Assembly: GCA_024180945.1 (NCBI GenBank)
Contig: JAKSGN010000020.1
Coordinates: forward strand, 744,001 to 808,000
From: Macrophomina tecta
Taxonomy: Eukaryota; Ascomycota; Dothideomycetes; Botryosphaeriales; Botryosphaeriaceae
DNA length: 64,000 bases
Direction of reading: 5' to 3'
Made by a program: the position numbers and the translations under genes. Below are positions 8,952 through 20,330 of the stretch, piece after piece. The notes under the pieces were generated by a model. The model made no database searches. It was not told the origin of the DNA and was given only the letters and a program-made list of their open reading frames with translations. Positions within the stretch are counted from its first letter, which is position 1; every line of letters begins with the position of its first letter.

Positions 8952-11900
8952 ATGGCGGAAACCTTTGGGGCCGAGGAGATGGCTCAGCTGTGGCAGACAG
9001 CTCTGAAGCAGTACGAAAAGAGGACCGGTGACGATCTTCAAAACGCACCCAAACTCACCCCGGAACAAATGGTAGCCGAACTCAACGAAGAGTTTTCGGG
9101 AGGCGATAGCCGAAGCGATGTGGTCAAGAAATCCTTGGAGCGCATGATAGAGCTTGGAACCGAAATTGCGGGCGACGCTGCATCAAGAGTAAGTCTTTGC
9201 CTCTCGGGTATCTCGAATCCCTACATGAGAGAGACTAGGAAGCAAGTCGACTTATTGTTCCACACAGGTGTTTCCGGGTGCTGGAGCTCTGTTTAAAGCG
9301 GCCAAGCCAATGATAGATATCGCGCACAATTATCGAAAATACTACACAGTCGGCGGCGTCCACGAAACCATGGACAAGGTCCTGCCGCACTTCGTCAGGA
9401 TGCAACGCTACGTCGAAATAGCGCGCCAGGGACCCCGACTCGATCGAGCCCACGCCGAGATAATCCACAAGATCCTGGTTCATTTCCTACGCATCTGTGG
9501 CATCTATCATGATCTCCACCAAAGCTCCAACCGCCGGCTAGGCCAATTCAAAAACTTTTGCAAAGCTTTCGTGAGCCTAGATGGCGGTATAGAAAAGGAA
9601 GTTGATGAGATTAAAGCGCTGGTGGAGCACGAAGGGCAAGAGAACAGCGCCGGAACATACGGATTGCTCCTCGTGGACGATAATCGCCGTACCCAAGAAA
9701 GAAACAGCAAGTTGATCAGAGACGCCCTGAAAATTGAGCAACACAAAGAATTTGAGGATTTCTGCACAGTCAGGCACAACCAACTCCGGAGGGCTTACGC
9801 CAGGGGCGTTGGGTCCTGGCTCCCTGCGCTCGATGAGTTCTCCGCGTGGGCAGACGTCCATCAGCGCCCAGCTCCTGTTCTTGTCTTGGAAGCGGAAAGC
9901 AAATGCGGAAAGACACACCTTTGCTCCGAAGTAGTCAGGATTCTGCAAGACGAGCATCAGTCCGGGAAAGGCACTGGAGCTTCCGTTGCATTTTTCTACT
10001 TGAAGCACTCGGACAATAGTCGCGGTTCGAATGTGAAAGAAAAACAGCTAAGCCAGGGCACGCCGGGGAACAGGCCGATAGCAGATCGTAATGATGGGAG
10101 CAAAATTGGGATTCGACATGCCTTGTTATCCATGATTTGGCAGCTTACTTCGGCCGACCAAGACTATCAAAGGTTCGTTGCGGCTAGTGTTGAGCGCTGC
10201 GGTAGTCGCTTGATTGACAGCAAAAATATCTGGGGGAGCTTGATCAAGGAGTATGCCACGCTTGCCAGTAAGAAGAGCCGAAAGGTTTTCTTCTTTGTCA
10301 TTGACGGACTTGACGACTCTACGTTGAGAAACGAGGAAGAAGATTTCACAACAATCATCCAAGAGATCATGGAAATGCCCCGCAGCGCATTTCAAATCAG
10401 GTTGCTGATCACTGGAACGAAGAAGATCCTCGAAAAAGATCTCAAAATCGAACAAAACAGCAGCGCAACGATCATACAAACCGTTAATCATCGCTCCAGC
10501 GACTTGGAAGCATTTGTCAAATTCAAAATGGACAGTATGCTACAGTATCGGGAAGAAGGCGAAAAGGTCGATCTATTGAGCAAAATTAAGGCTAAGTTCT
10601 GCGAGAACGTGCAAGACCCGCCTAAAAGCTATCTGGACATATTACCGGCTTTGGACGAGGTCAAGGAGGCCAATGTGCAAGAGCTTCGAGACATTCTATA
10701 CCGTGGCCCAGAGGATGAATACAGTGCAGTCCAATGGCAGTTGATGAGGCTTGAGCGTCAGCTGAATCCGGATGAGATTGAGGAGTTCAACGACGTCCTC
10801 TCCTGCATGGTCCTAATGCGAGTATGGCCACGTGTCAAGCAACTTTCAGCCTTCGTTTGGCTGAACAATAAGGCGAAACCACAAGTGGTCCTGGAACAAC
10901 GTATTCGGGACAAATATCTTCAGTATTTCAAAGTTTCAGACGACATGGTAGTGTCAGAGGATACTGAGAGATACTTCCACCAGCGTCCCCCACTGGAACC
11001 AGAAGTGAGCTTTGGCGATGATTCTGCTTCTCAAAACAAGTCTCATGAGAGAGAAATCGCTTTTTTCATCAGGCTTGCCCGGGCTTGGGGTGAAAGCGGA
11101 GTTTCAGCCAAGCTTGAGAACATTCTCAAGGCTGCGCCACCTCTGACGCCCCGGATTGATTTAGACATTACGGAGGGGCATATCAAGATCCTTCTCCGCA
11201 TTCTGAGGGCTGTATGCACTCCTAACAGGAGATTTGCAGATCAGTTGCATTCATATGCACCGAGTTTCCTGTTTCACCACCTTCGTGAAGTCAAGCCTGA
11301 GCAACTTTCGAACACGCCTACACACCTCAGAAAAGAGATTGGTTACCTCCTTTATAAGTTTTTCATGGACAAGGATTCAGTGGAGACCTGGGTGAGAGAA
11401 GCAATGTTCAAGGTACCTACCAACTGCTTGGTGGTATTGTTCGACCCGAAAGAGGGAAGTAATGGCTGTCTTCAAGCGGCTGCCAGATTACAAAAGGATA
11501 AATACGTGAGGCAAGGTATTATTTTGGCTAAGAAGAAAGAAGGCCAGGATGAGCATTGCACCACAGCTGGAATTGGACAACCTGAATGCACGAATAAAAC
11601 CTCGGAAACGGCTGCCTCCCCAGCATTGGGCCAGGCTGGAGAAAGCAAACTTAAAATGACGCAAGACGACCAGGAAGGTGAGTTCTTTGATTGCTCGGAA
11701 CCATCAGTGGGTTCAGAGAAGATTAGGAAGACGGGAGAGACCAACACAGAGCTTGAGAGAATGGAAGAGTCCAGAGAGGCAATTCCTTGTCCAGATCCGA
11801 CCGATAGAATCCCTGTCGGCTCGGACAGCACATACCAGACCAGTAAAGAGGCGGAAGAAGTAAGTGACTTGGTCCTGTCCACGGAAGTCACGGAACATGT

Positions 11901-14037
11901 CACAAATAATAAGGGTAAGAGAGCCGAGGAAGATGGTACGAGCAGACCCAATGGAAAGCAACCCCTCCCAACAATTGAAAACCTTCGAGAAATGCCGCGG
12001 AGGGCAATGGCTGCTTTGTGGCTTGAACGAGAGGAATTTGCAGCGTTAGAGGCTTTTCGATGGATGAGGTGCATTCAAAAAGGCGTAAGTTCTCTGTTTT
12101 CGCTCCCGTACCCAAACAACCTTCAACTAATTCAAAGTCTGTCGCAGGACTTCCAAATCTACCAGGAAAACATAAGCAAAGAAGAAATTACCAAATTGGA
12201 GGGGGAAAGCTGCGAAGCCCTTAAATACCCCAGGGGCACCGAGAGCCTGAAGGCATCGGGGCATGTAAGAGTTGCCGAAACTGCCCTTCAAATCCAAGAA
12301 TTGTCCCTAGAGCGCGACGATGAAGCTGGAATCTCCAAGCCGTCTGATAAGCAAGAGCATCTGGATACAACGCAAAAGATGTACGAGTTGATCTTAGACC
12401 GATGCAAAAGTGCTCTAGATCTTGATGGCAAGAACTGGAGGGCTCATTGGTACAAAGCAAGAGCCGAGATTCTCCGGAAGGATAGGACCTCGGAGCAAGA
12501 GGACGAAAACGGGCAACGAAATGAGCATCCCGCCCTAGCACCGCTTGAAGCGGCTCTGGACAAGCTCGTGGAGATTGGTTCGTGGTTCAAGTTCAAGGAA
12601 GAGCGTAACGAGATCCTCGATGAGTTACTGGAGCTCTGCGACAAGCAAAAGGTGCCGGAGAGGGGGGTAAAAGCACTCGCGAAACTTGCAGAGACGTTCC
12701 CGGACGACGTGGAACTGACTAAAAAGGGGTTCGACTGGGCCCAGGGTCGGGAGGATCGGCATTGCATGAGGAATCTCCTACAAGCGCTCGCAATGACGGT
12801 GGGAAAGGGGAAGTTAAGCGCAATGACCAGGCTGCTTCACAGGTTCGCCACATCGTTGGAATTTCACGACAATCTCTGGCTCGCACTACACGATGACCCT
12901 GGACTCATCATCAAATGCTATACCGATGCGCTCAAAGCAACAGATAGGGTAACCACGGCGGCCAAAGACCATTTGCAGTTCTATTACGGCTTAGTACTGT
13001 ACTATCAGCAAAACGTGGATAACGCAGTTCGGGTGTGGGAAGGTATCAAGCTAGAGCGGGCGCATTTCAAGGAATATCCAGAGCTTCGGCAGCTTCAAGC
13101 ACAGATCTCAGAGAAGTTGGCTTCATGCTTCATCCAGCTCACCAGATCGGCCATTGCGATGTCTTCCAAATCAAAGAAGGAGACGGAGTACATGAGAAAG
13201 GTCAAGGCTCTCATCGAAGAGGGAGATGATGGAGGCACCAACGTTACCAACACGCGCTATCTGACACTGTCACTTTGCCGGATCTACGCCATGCATGATC
13301 AGCAAGAGAACGCCAAGCGCCGCATTAGAAACTACCTCAAAGAGGCAAAATCTCTTCTCCAGAACAAAACCTACGACGACGACTGCGAAGGGTACATGGC
13401 ACTTGCGGATATCCTTCTTGCTCTAGGCGATGAAAAGAATGCAAAACGTGCGTGGTCCATGATCAACAATGCCGACGATGGACATACTTTCGTTCGATCA
13501 CTGCCCTGCGATGGTGGATGTGGGCACAAATGGGAGTCCTATCCAGACGCGGAAATTTACATCTGCAAAGGCTGCCCAGGTGTCCACCTCGACAAGTTCT
13601 GTTCTGACAAGTTAAAGGACGGGAAGCTTGTACAAAGAGTCTGCGGGAAGAACCATGAGCTTTTCCGATTGCCAGCTTGGGATGGCGAGGCCAGGAAGAA
13701 GATGAAATCCGATGTTGCTCGAGCGGGGGATCTGAACAAATTGACCGACGAATTGCTGAGCGATGTCATGAACGAACATGAGATCAAAACGACCACTATT
13801 CGCAAGGGGGAAAGGGTGTGGATGATTCTCAGCAATGCTGCCGAGAATTTGAAGAAAGCCTTGAATGAGGAGGTAACGGACTTAGAAAATGCTCGTAAAG
13901 AGAAGGCGGTTAAGAAGAGCAGCGACAAGAAGAGCGGCGCCTACAAGAAGAAAGATGACGACAGAAAGGACAGTAGAAAGAAGAAGAAGAAGGTAAAGCG
14001 GGGTGGCAGGAATAAGGGCGGTGGAAAGAGTTCATGA
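8952..14037 (+). CDS. NLR-like STAND NTPase: Goodbye-type N-terminus, NTPase, TPR-like helices, Cys/His cluster
   Basis: Exon 1 is 8952-9188, then a 79-nt intron, then 9268-14037. A second intron at 12085-12147 (63 nt, GTAAGT to CAG) is stop-free and in frame, so the protein is 1647 aa spliced or 1668 aa retained. The N-terminus (LWQTALKQYEKRTGDDL onward, residues 8-130) resembles the Goodbye domain of fungal STAND proteins. Walker A near residue 285 reads AESKCGKT, with Ala for the first Gly. Walker B near 420 is FFFVIDGLDD. Residues about 1110-1470 form helical TPR-like pairs. At 1490-1550 a Cys/His cluster (CDGGCGH, CKGC, FCSDK, VCGKNHE) resembles a ZZ-like finger. The tail from about 1620 is very Lys-rich. 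Fungal NLRs act in non-self recognition and programmed cell death; that role here is inferred from architecture. Confidence 0.8.
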
Positions 14038-15716
14038 TGTGCTCTTAGTTCTGAATTCCGAACTATCTTTCTAGCCACTATCTTTGCCATCATCTAGACT
14101 CTACTAAGCATGTACAAATCCGACATGTAAGTGTACTTCTGTCGATCCCATAAGCATCTCCTACCATCGCACGCTACGAGACACCGCTCAGACTCCCACC
14201 CCCAGCACATCCAACAACCCTCTCCCCTCCAACCCCAGCTCCTCACTCACCTTTCTCAACACCTTAACCCCACAATTACCATCCTTAACACGCGGCATCG
14301 GCTCCTCCCCCACTACCCAGTTTCCGGCCTGCAGCGCGATCAATTTACAGATCCTGGAAGAGATTTACCCCGGATGCACGGCGCTGAGGGTGACGTGGCG
14401 GAACTGCGGGTGCCTTTGATGCGTTTGGCATTCCGGGTGTGGATCCATTTGGCGGAGGAATCGAGGAAGGAGAGGGGCCGTGTTGGAGGGAATGGCGTTG
14501 AAGTTGACTGGAGCAGGGATGGCGTCTGCCATTCTTGCCTGATCTGTCTAGTGTGGGTCGCTACGGGAGGGGGTGCAAACGGGTGATATCCGGGGATCGA
14601 ATATACCGGGCCGGCCCCAACGAGAGAAGCGCGCCTGGAAGACGAGGTCTGGTTGCACCCACGGCGACGATACATGTCGTAGCTGACATGTTCATGGAAC
14701 GATGCGGATAGACAACATACGGCGGCATATGGGGGAGTTGAGTAGAGCACAGGCGGACTGAGGCATCTGCTGAAACTTGTGTGCGGTGTCCAGGCTTGGC
14801 CGCACGTGATTCGAACAGCGATTGGGCTCCTGAATGAAGCATTTTTGAGTTCGGGCCGCAGTCATCCCACGCTCTTCCTGACCCAGCCTGGATGTTCACG
14901 ATTGGCAGTGGCAATGCATGTGGCGGAGGCGGTTCTCGCGCCCGAAATGTGGGGGTTGAGTGGCCAGAGCTCCTTTTACCTCAGGGCTGGAGGCCGAGAG
15001 CCGAGCACGTGCAACAGAGCGATCCCGGGCGAGACAAAGGGCGCAGTCACGCAGTCTGCAGGCCTGGAGGCGCTCAAGCTGAGAACCAGGCGACTGGTCA
15101 AGCCCCATCGTTCGCTGTGATGTGCGCGTCTTTGTTGCGGCCCACGCGAGTATCCTTTTCGCCGCCCGTCCAATGCCCGGCCCTTCTCTTCTCTGCGCCG
15201 CTCCAAAAGCCCTCGCTCCCCGGCCGCGATAACAGCGAGAAACGACCAAAAAGCGCCATTCTCCCCGGAAAAGCACCTTGTGCGCCCCTGGTCGCCGGGC
15301 TTGGAACGCCGGCAACGTGGCCGCTACCCGCCCAGGCCACGCACAAGGCCAGATCCGACCCACGGTGCTGCATCGCGCATCCGTCCAACAAGGGGCCGCA
15401 AAGACGCGAGAACAAGCTCCAGGTCAGGGGCTTCAGAAGCAAAGCCAAAATCACGCGCGCCACAGAACCAGTTGAAGAAAAGTCGCCGCGCATCGAGGTG
15501 CGCGCGACGCGCAGCCGCTGTCTCTCCTTGCCTGTCCTCGCCCCCTCGGCTCATCGAACCGCGCTAACCCCCTCCCTCTCTTCCACCATCCCGCGCTTGC
15601 GCCCAAAAGTCCCTTTATTTTGGCCCTGCGTCACCCACCCCTCGGATTCCAGGAGCCCTCGTCCCCGGATCTGCGCCTTACGGTCCATCTGTCGCTGCCG
15701 ATCAGGGAAGAGAACA
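14038..15716. other. Intergenic interval before copy E
   Basis: About 1.7 kb with no gene I can support. The last 450 bp are C- and CT-rich, as expected of a fungal promoter and 5' leader, and long open frames here lack recognisable motifs. Confidence 0.55.
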
Positions 15717-16336
15717 ATGACGTCCAGGGCCCTGCTCGAAGCCATTGACTATGCAAGCCACGACCGCCTGAAGATGACGCTCAAGGCCATCTGCGAGAAG
15801 TCGGTCATCGCGCGCGAGCTCGTCGGCCTCGAGCTGATGGTCGATTCGCGCTCCAGCAGCGAGGAACCCTTCCACTCCGCCTTCCCGTCCGTGCTGCCCA
15901 TGGCCGCGGCACTGGATGCGGCCACCACCGTGGCGAACGGCGTCGGCGCGCCCAGCAGGAAACGGCCCAGCATCCAGTTCATCGAGTGCGTGCGCTGCAA
16001 CAGGAAGTTCGAGACCGTGACCGAGAATGTGGGCGAGTGCGTGTGGCACGATGGTATGTATTGCCAGACGCGCAGCCCTTTGTTGTGACCGGTCTGCTGA
16101 CTTTTGTTCCTTGGGCGCCAGGGAGTCTCGCTGTCGACTTCCACCACGAGGTGTGGGCCGACTGGTGCGAGAGCAGCTATGGCCCGCTCAACTGCGAGGA
16201 GAACATGCGCAGCAATCTCCACGAGGTGCCCGAAGGCTTCGTCTGGAGCTGCTGCGGCGGCAGAGGCGATGCAGGTGGCTGCCGCAGAGGGCCCCATCAA
16301 GCGCGCGAGGTATCCATCAAGAGAGTGCGCATTTGA
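15717..16336 (+). CDS. Small Cys-rich protein, family copy E (183 aa)
   Basis: Two exons, 15717-16053 and 16122-16336, around a 68-nt intron (GTATGT, TGCTGAC branch point, CAG). The family helix ALLEAIDYASHDRLKMTLKAI is followed by a long linker, then CVRCNRKFET and CVWHDG; after the splice comes SLAVDFHHEVWADW, then EVPEGFVWSCCGGRGDAGGCRRGPH and KRVRI. The intron is in the same codon and phase as in copies A and C. It is the only plus-strand copy, lies about 11.7 kb from the array, and sits between the NLR-like gene and the HET gene. All putative metal ligands are intact. Upstream in-frame ATGs exist, but only 15717 gives the family N-terminus. Function unknown. Confidence 0.78.
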
Positions 16337-17038
16337 TCGCCCCTGCACCCGTACGCTTGGGGACCGCCCCCAAAACCGAGACATGCCGCGCTGTCGTGCC
16401 CCTCCAGCAAAGGTCCGATAAACGGCCTTCTACCCCGCAATCCTCGGATTGCTCTCATACCTCCTCCATACGCTAGCACCATCGCTTACCAGGAAGCGCG
16501 TGTTTACCGGACCCATCCCTTGACTTCCTCCAGGATCCAGGATCTTCTTCGCTATTGGATCTTCGCACCATGCACTTCGACATCTGTACAATGTCCAAGC
16601 ACGTTTGCTCATCTATTGTATTTGTATACTGCTCTCACACAAAAAGGAGGAACTCTCTGTCCCGTTATTTGAAGTTGAGCGGCAGCTGGGATCGCGGGAG
16701 AAAGGCGTTCTTCCTCCTTCGAGCACGAAAAGCATGCGGGATCTCGCACGTGGTTTGGTGTTCTGGCGTTCTGCATCTTGGCGCTGACTTTCCATAATTG
16801 TACGTTTCGTAACGGGCAGCTAATTGGTGAGCCGATTGCCACGAGCCTGTCCGGGCTTCGTGAGTGGCTATCGCTGTGCTCGTCCGGCCATCGCGCTGTT
16901 GTGGCGGAACAAAGAATCAGATGGTATCATTTGTGTGCCGCCCGGACCTTGCTCGATTCACGGCAGGAGGAGGCCGAAATGGTTCAATTCGATATTTCCA
17001 CGCCTCGCGGAATCGCAGGCAGTTTCCCATGCACTACC
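16337..17038. other. Convergent intergenic region between copy E and the HET gene
   Basis: About 700 bp between two convergent genes; it should carry both 3' flanks. No coding signal, repeat or RNA gene was recognised. Confidence 0.55.
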
Positions 17039-19528
17039 CTACACGATTGTGAATGTCCTGGTCTCGACTTGGATCGACTCATGATACGAATCCTTGTCCG
17101 GCAACGGGTTTGTGTCGACGGGATGCATGTGCGCATCCTTTCCATCAAAGATCCAGCCAGATGCGAGGCTCTTTTCATCCGCCCCGGAAGGCGCACGAAG
17201 TGTGTCGTTAGTGACAGGAGGCGGCGGTGGAGGACGATATGCATCGTCTTGTGCCGCAGCCCCGGTCGTACGCAATTCCACCGCTGACAGGACTTCGTCT
17301 GTCCGAGGCACAGTGTGATGCATCGTAGCATCAGCTTCACGATCACAACAGTATCCAAACCAGGCACAATGATAGAATTCTGCATGGCCAACTCGGCGGA
17401 ACAGACCTGTCTGCCCTTCCACGGGTATCAGGCCGAGAGCATGGGTGATGTAGTGGTCGTGGCGCCGTTTCTTGCCCTGGTTGCTTGTATCGGTGCGGCA
17501 GTTTAAATAGTCTGTAGGCAGCGGGCAGTGCGCAATCGCGACGAATGTGATGGGTGTCTCGGGCTCCAGGATTTCGTCTGGATGCCAAGAGCCAGGTAGC
17601 AGGTGATAGGCGGCATCTTTAGCCAATGCGGCCATTATTGACTTGTCAGGAAAATAGCGCGCAGAATCGAAAGTGACCGGGACGGATTGCTCGTAAAGGC
17701 GGTGCGCGCTGTCCTTGCAAACCTCCGCGAACGAGGCCGGGTATGTCGAGCGGACGTGTAAGATTCTGCAGTGGCCGGTGACTTTAAGCATTCCTGAATC
17801 AACTCCTAGCTGGATCTCTTCGATCGTGCATATGGGGCTTAAGAAATGCGCGGTCGCCCAGGGAACTCCGAAGCTAACAGGTAGGGTGACAGATGCCCAT
17901 GACCAAGATGGCGCGACAGAATGGTCATTGCGGGTAGAACGCTGGTTCATACTAGCATTGAGCGACTCAGAGCGACGGTCGAAGCCCAGAAGAGGGATAT
18001 GCCAGAGTAAATCACAATGAAGCTGGCTCTTCCAAAGACCAGCAACATAGGTATCGCGAGTTTGCTGCTGTATGGCTCCGGCTATTCCTCCAAGACCTAC
18101 CAGTCGATCCCGAGAATTGGTCATGGCCCTATGAGTGTAGTTGATCACGATGTCACCCCAAAGCCTATGTTGCGCAGACCAGCATCCGTTGGTGGGGGCA
18201 GGAAGGTGGAAGAAGTCTTCTTTATGATGCCCAATACGAAGCCGTCGGCGAATGTTCTCATGTCTGTCAGAATGGTCCGGATCGCCGCCGCATGGATGGC
18301 TTTCTGAAGCATACACGGATATGCACTTCCAGCGGACCTGGTCATTGTCGAATACGAGCATGCGGGAGGAGAGTACCTGCTCCTGAAGTACCCAAGCGCG
18401 AGTAAAAAGGGCAGGCGGGTGAGACGGGCCGAGGACTTCGCCATTGGGTTTCGGTGCTGCAGGGGAAAATAAGATGGATCTGCTGCCGGGCGGTTCACTC
18501 TCACCTGCAGACAACTGGATTTCGAATGGTAGCAGCTGAAGGCTCGGACGATCCACGAAGCAACCCATCGAAGAGTTCCACGCGTACGCAGCCGCGATTG
18601 TGAAAGTTGCTTGTCGGTACACCTCGCTCATTCGGCCAGCCTCGGTTGACCAATCATGCGTGTCTTGCTGGATGATACACAGGGAATCAATCCATAGATA
18701 CCGGAATCCGAGTTTCCTCGTTACCATCACGGCATCGCGAAAGGACGTCGGAAAGCTCTCGAGAGGAATGCCAGCCCGGCGTTCCCCGAGGTTGGCTCTC
18801 TCGGTTGTCAAAGTGTGAAACTGGGGTGGGCCCCAGCAATGGCTGAGGGCGACATACTTCCTGTCACCTTTGGGGAGGCCGAGTGCGTTGCAGTCGTAAA
18901 GGTAAGGGCAGGTGTAATCTCCGCCTGGGCCGAGCTGGCCAACATCAATAGCTCGAGTGGGGAAAAAGTGCTGCTCGCCGGCATTCCTTTCGCAGTCTGG
19001 ATGCTTTTCGAGGCATTCGTGCAGCCAGAAGGCGGCAAGATGGAGGCTTGTGTCTGATGCTGTGGAGAGGTTCGTCTCCGGACTGCTTGCGCGAAGAAGG
19101 CTCCGAAGTTGTTCTTCACGGAGATATGAGTACCGACGACAGGTCAGGATGGATCGGGCTTGCCTGGAGCATGTAGGAGCTCTCTCTGACAGCTTACCAC
19201 CTCGAATTCTAAAAACTCCCGCAAACAGACCGGCCGGGGTCAGCAAGTTGACAGCAATGGACATGAGGTCCGAAGAGCGGACATGAAGAAAGGTCTGGAA
19301 GTCAGGCGGTAGTATTTGCCTCCGCCATTCGGCCAGACAGTTGTCGAGGACGAGGCCACAGAGGCGGCAGCCGTCACTTGCGGCCTCCCGCAGCTCCTGG
19401 CAGGAGGAGTGGAGCATGGCTTGGTGGTCAACCCATTCAAAGGAACCGGCCTCGTCCGAGACGCCAGAGATGGTTCTCATCTTCGCGAACGCCTTCTTGA
19501 GAACATCTTGACAGCGTGGGCAGCTCAT
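17039..19528 (-). CDS. HET-domain protein (heterokaryon incompatibility type), 829 aa
   Basis: Single-exon gene. The N-terminus has CxxC pairs (MSCPRC, CRLCG). The HET domain is clear: YVALSHCWG near residue 225, then about 30 residues on SFRDAVMVTRKLGFRYLWID followed by SLCIIQQD, DWSTEAGRMSEVYRQATFTIAA and a conserved Cys shortly after. The C-terminal part is typical long, poorly conserved HET-gene sequence with no second domain recognised. HET proteins trigger cell death after fusion of incompatible hyphae, or act as death effectors downstream of NLR-type sensors. The NLR-like gene lies about 3 kb to the left with copy E between. No frameshift or stop interrupts the frame. Partner specificity is unknown. 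Confidence 0.9.
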   Translation of the reverse strand: MSCPRCQDVLKKAFAKMRTISGVSDEAGSFEWVDHQAMLHSSCQELREAASDGCRLCGLVLDNCLAEWRRQILPPDFQTFLHVRSSDLMSIAVNLLTPAGLFAGVFRIRGGKLSERAPTCSRQARSILTCRRYSYLREEQLRSLLRASSPETNLSTASDTSLHLAAFWLHECLEKHPDCERNAGEQHFFPTRAIDVGQLGPGGDYTCPYLYDCNALGLPKGDRKYVALSHCWGPPQFHTLTTERANLGERRAGIPLESFPTSFRDAVMVTRKLGFRYLWIDSLCIIQQDTHDWSTEAGRMSEVYRQATFTIAAAYAWNSSMGCFVDRPSLQLLPFEIQLSAGESEPPGSRSILFSPAAPKPNGEVLGPSHPPALFTRAWVLQEQVLSSRMLVFDNDQVRWKCISVYASESHPCGGDPDHSDRHENIRRRLRIGHHKEDFFHLPAPTNGCWSAQHRLWGDIVINYTHRAMTNSRDRLVGLGGIAGAIQQQTRDTYVAGLWKSQLHCDLLWHIPLLGFDRRSESLNASMNQRSTRNDHSVAPSWSWASVTLPVSFGVPWATAHFLSPICTIEEIQLGVDSGMLKVTGHCRILHVRSTYPASFAEVCKDSAHRLYEQSVPVTFDSARYFPDKSIMAALAKDAAYHLLPGSWHPDEILEPETPITFVAIAHCPLPTDYLNCRTDTSNQGKKRRHDHYITHALGLIPVEGQTGLFRRVGHAEFYHCAWFGYCCDREADATMHHTVPRTDEVLSAVELRTTGAAAQDDAYRPPPPPPVTNDTLRAPSGADEKSLASGWIFDGKDAHMHPVDTNPLPDKDSYHESIQVETRTFTIV

Positions 19529-20330
19529 TCTGGCCGTGGCTTTCCCGCGGGGGCGTTCGGTGTGTCATAGATGGAGGTGACTCTGAGAAGCGTAAGGAAG
19601 CCCGTATGCCTTCGTCCTGATCGTGTAGGCGGGCGAAGCGGTCTGAGGGTGCCTGGCCCACCGCATCAGGGTGGAGAGTCTGTAGGTGCTCGCTCGAGCC
19701 AAGGCCACAGAGTGGGGTGGTCAGAAGCGGCCTAGAGCAGTAAATTTCCGTAATACGGGATACGCTGTGCCAGCGAATATGGCATCGGCAGACCTTGGAC
19801 GTATGGAGCTCCAGGAGGGCGTGCAGTGGCGGCGTCAATGTGCGTTGGCGACGCGTCTGTGTTCGGCGCAATGAGAAAAGGCAGACGCGTAGCGCGTCGC
19901 GGGCCCTGGCCGCTTTCCTTTACGAGCCAAATTCTTCGGCGCGGAAAGCGCTGCACTTTCATCGGTCGAATTGTAGGAAAGCCCACCAGGTCTACCTCGA
20001 GAAAGGGCGTCCGCAGCTCTCGTCCACGCTATATATCATGCACGTCTTGACTGCCTTCAATCCGTTCTCTTACCGCTCTGCAGCGACCGTCGGGTGGGGT
20101 TGGGGTGGAGCTGCGTCGAGATTGGATCTGGGAAAGGAAATCGGAACAACACGAAAGTGTACGAGACAACGATCCAACAGGCACAGTCTCACTGCCATCA
20201 GCATGGATGCAGGATCGCAACCCGACCGCTCCGAGCGCGGGAGAGGTAGGCAACGCTAAGCGAGAAGCCATCCTTGGGAGGCCTGGCGGCACATCTTTCT
20301 CTCCCCGCCAACACCTACAACACCTGCACC
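19529..20330. other. Intergenic region between HET gene and regulator remnant
   Basis: About 800 bp between divergent genes. No supported coding region; open frames here are unconvincing. It should hold the HET-gene promoter. Confidence 0.55.
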
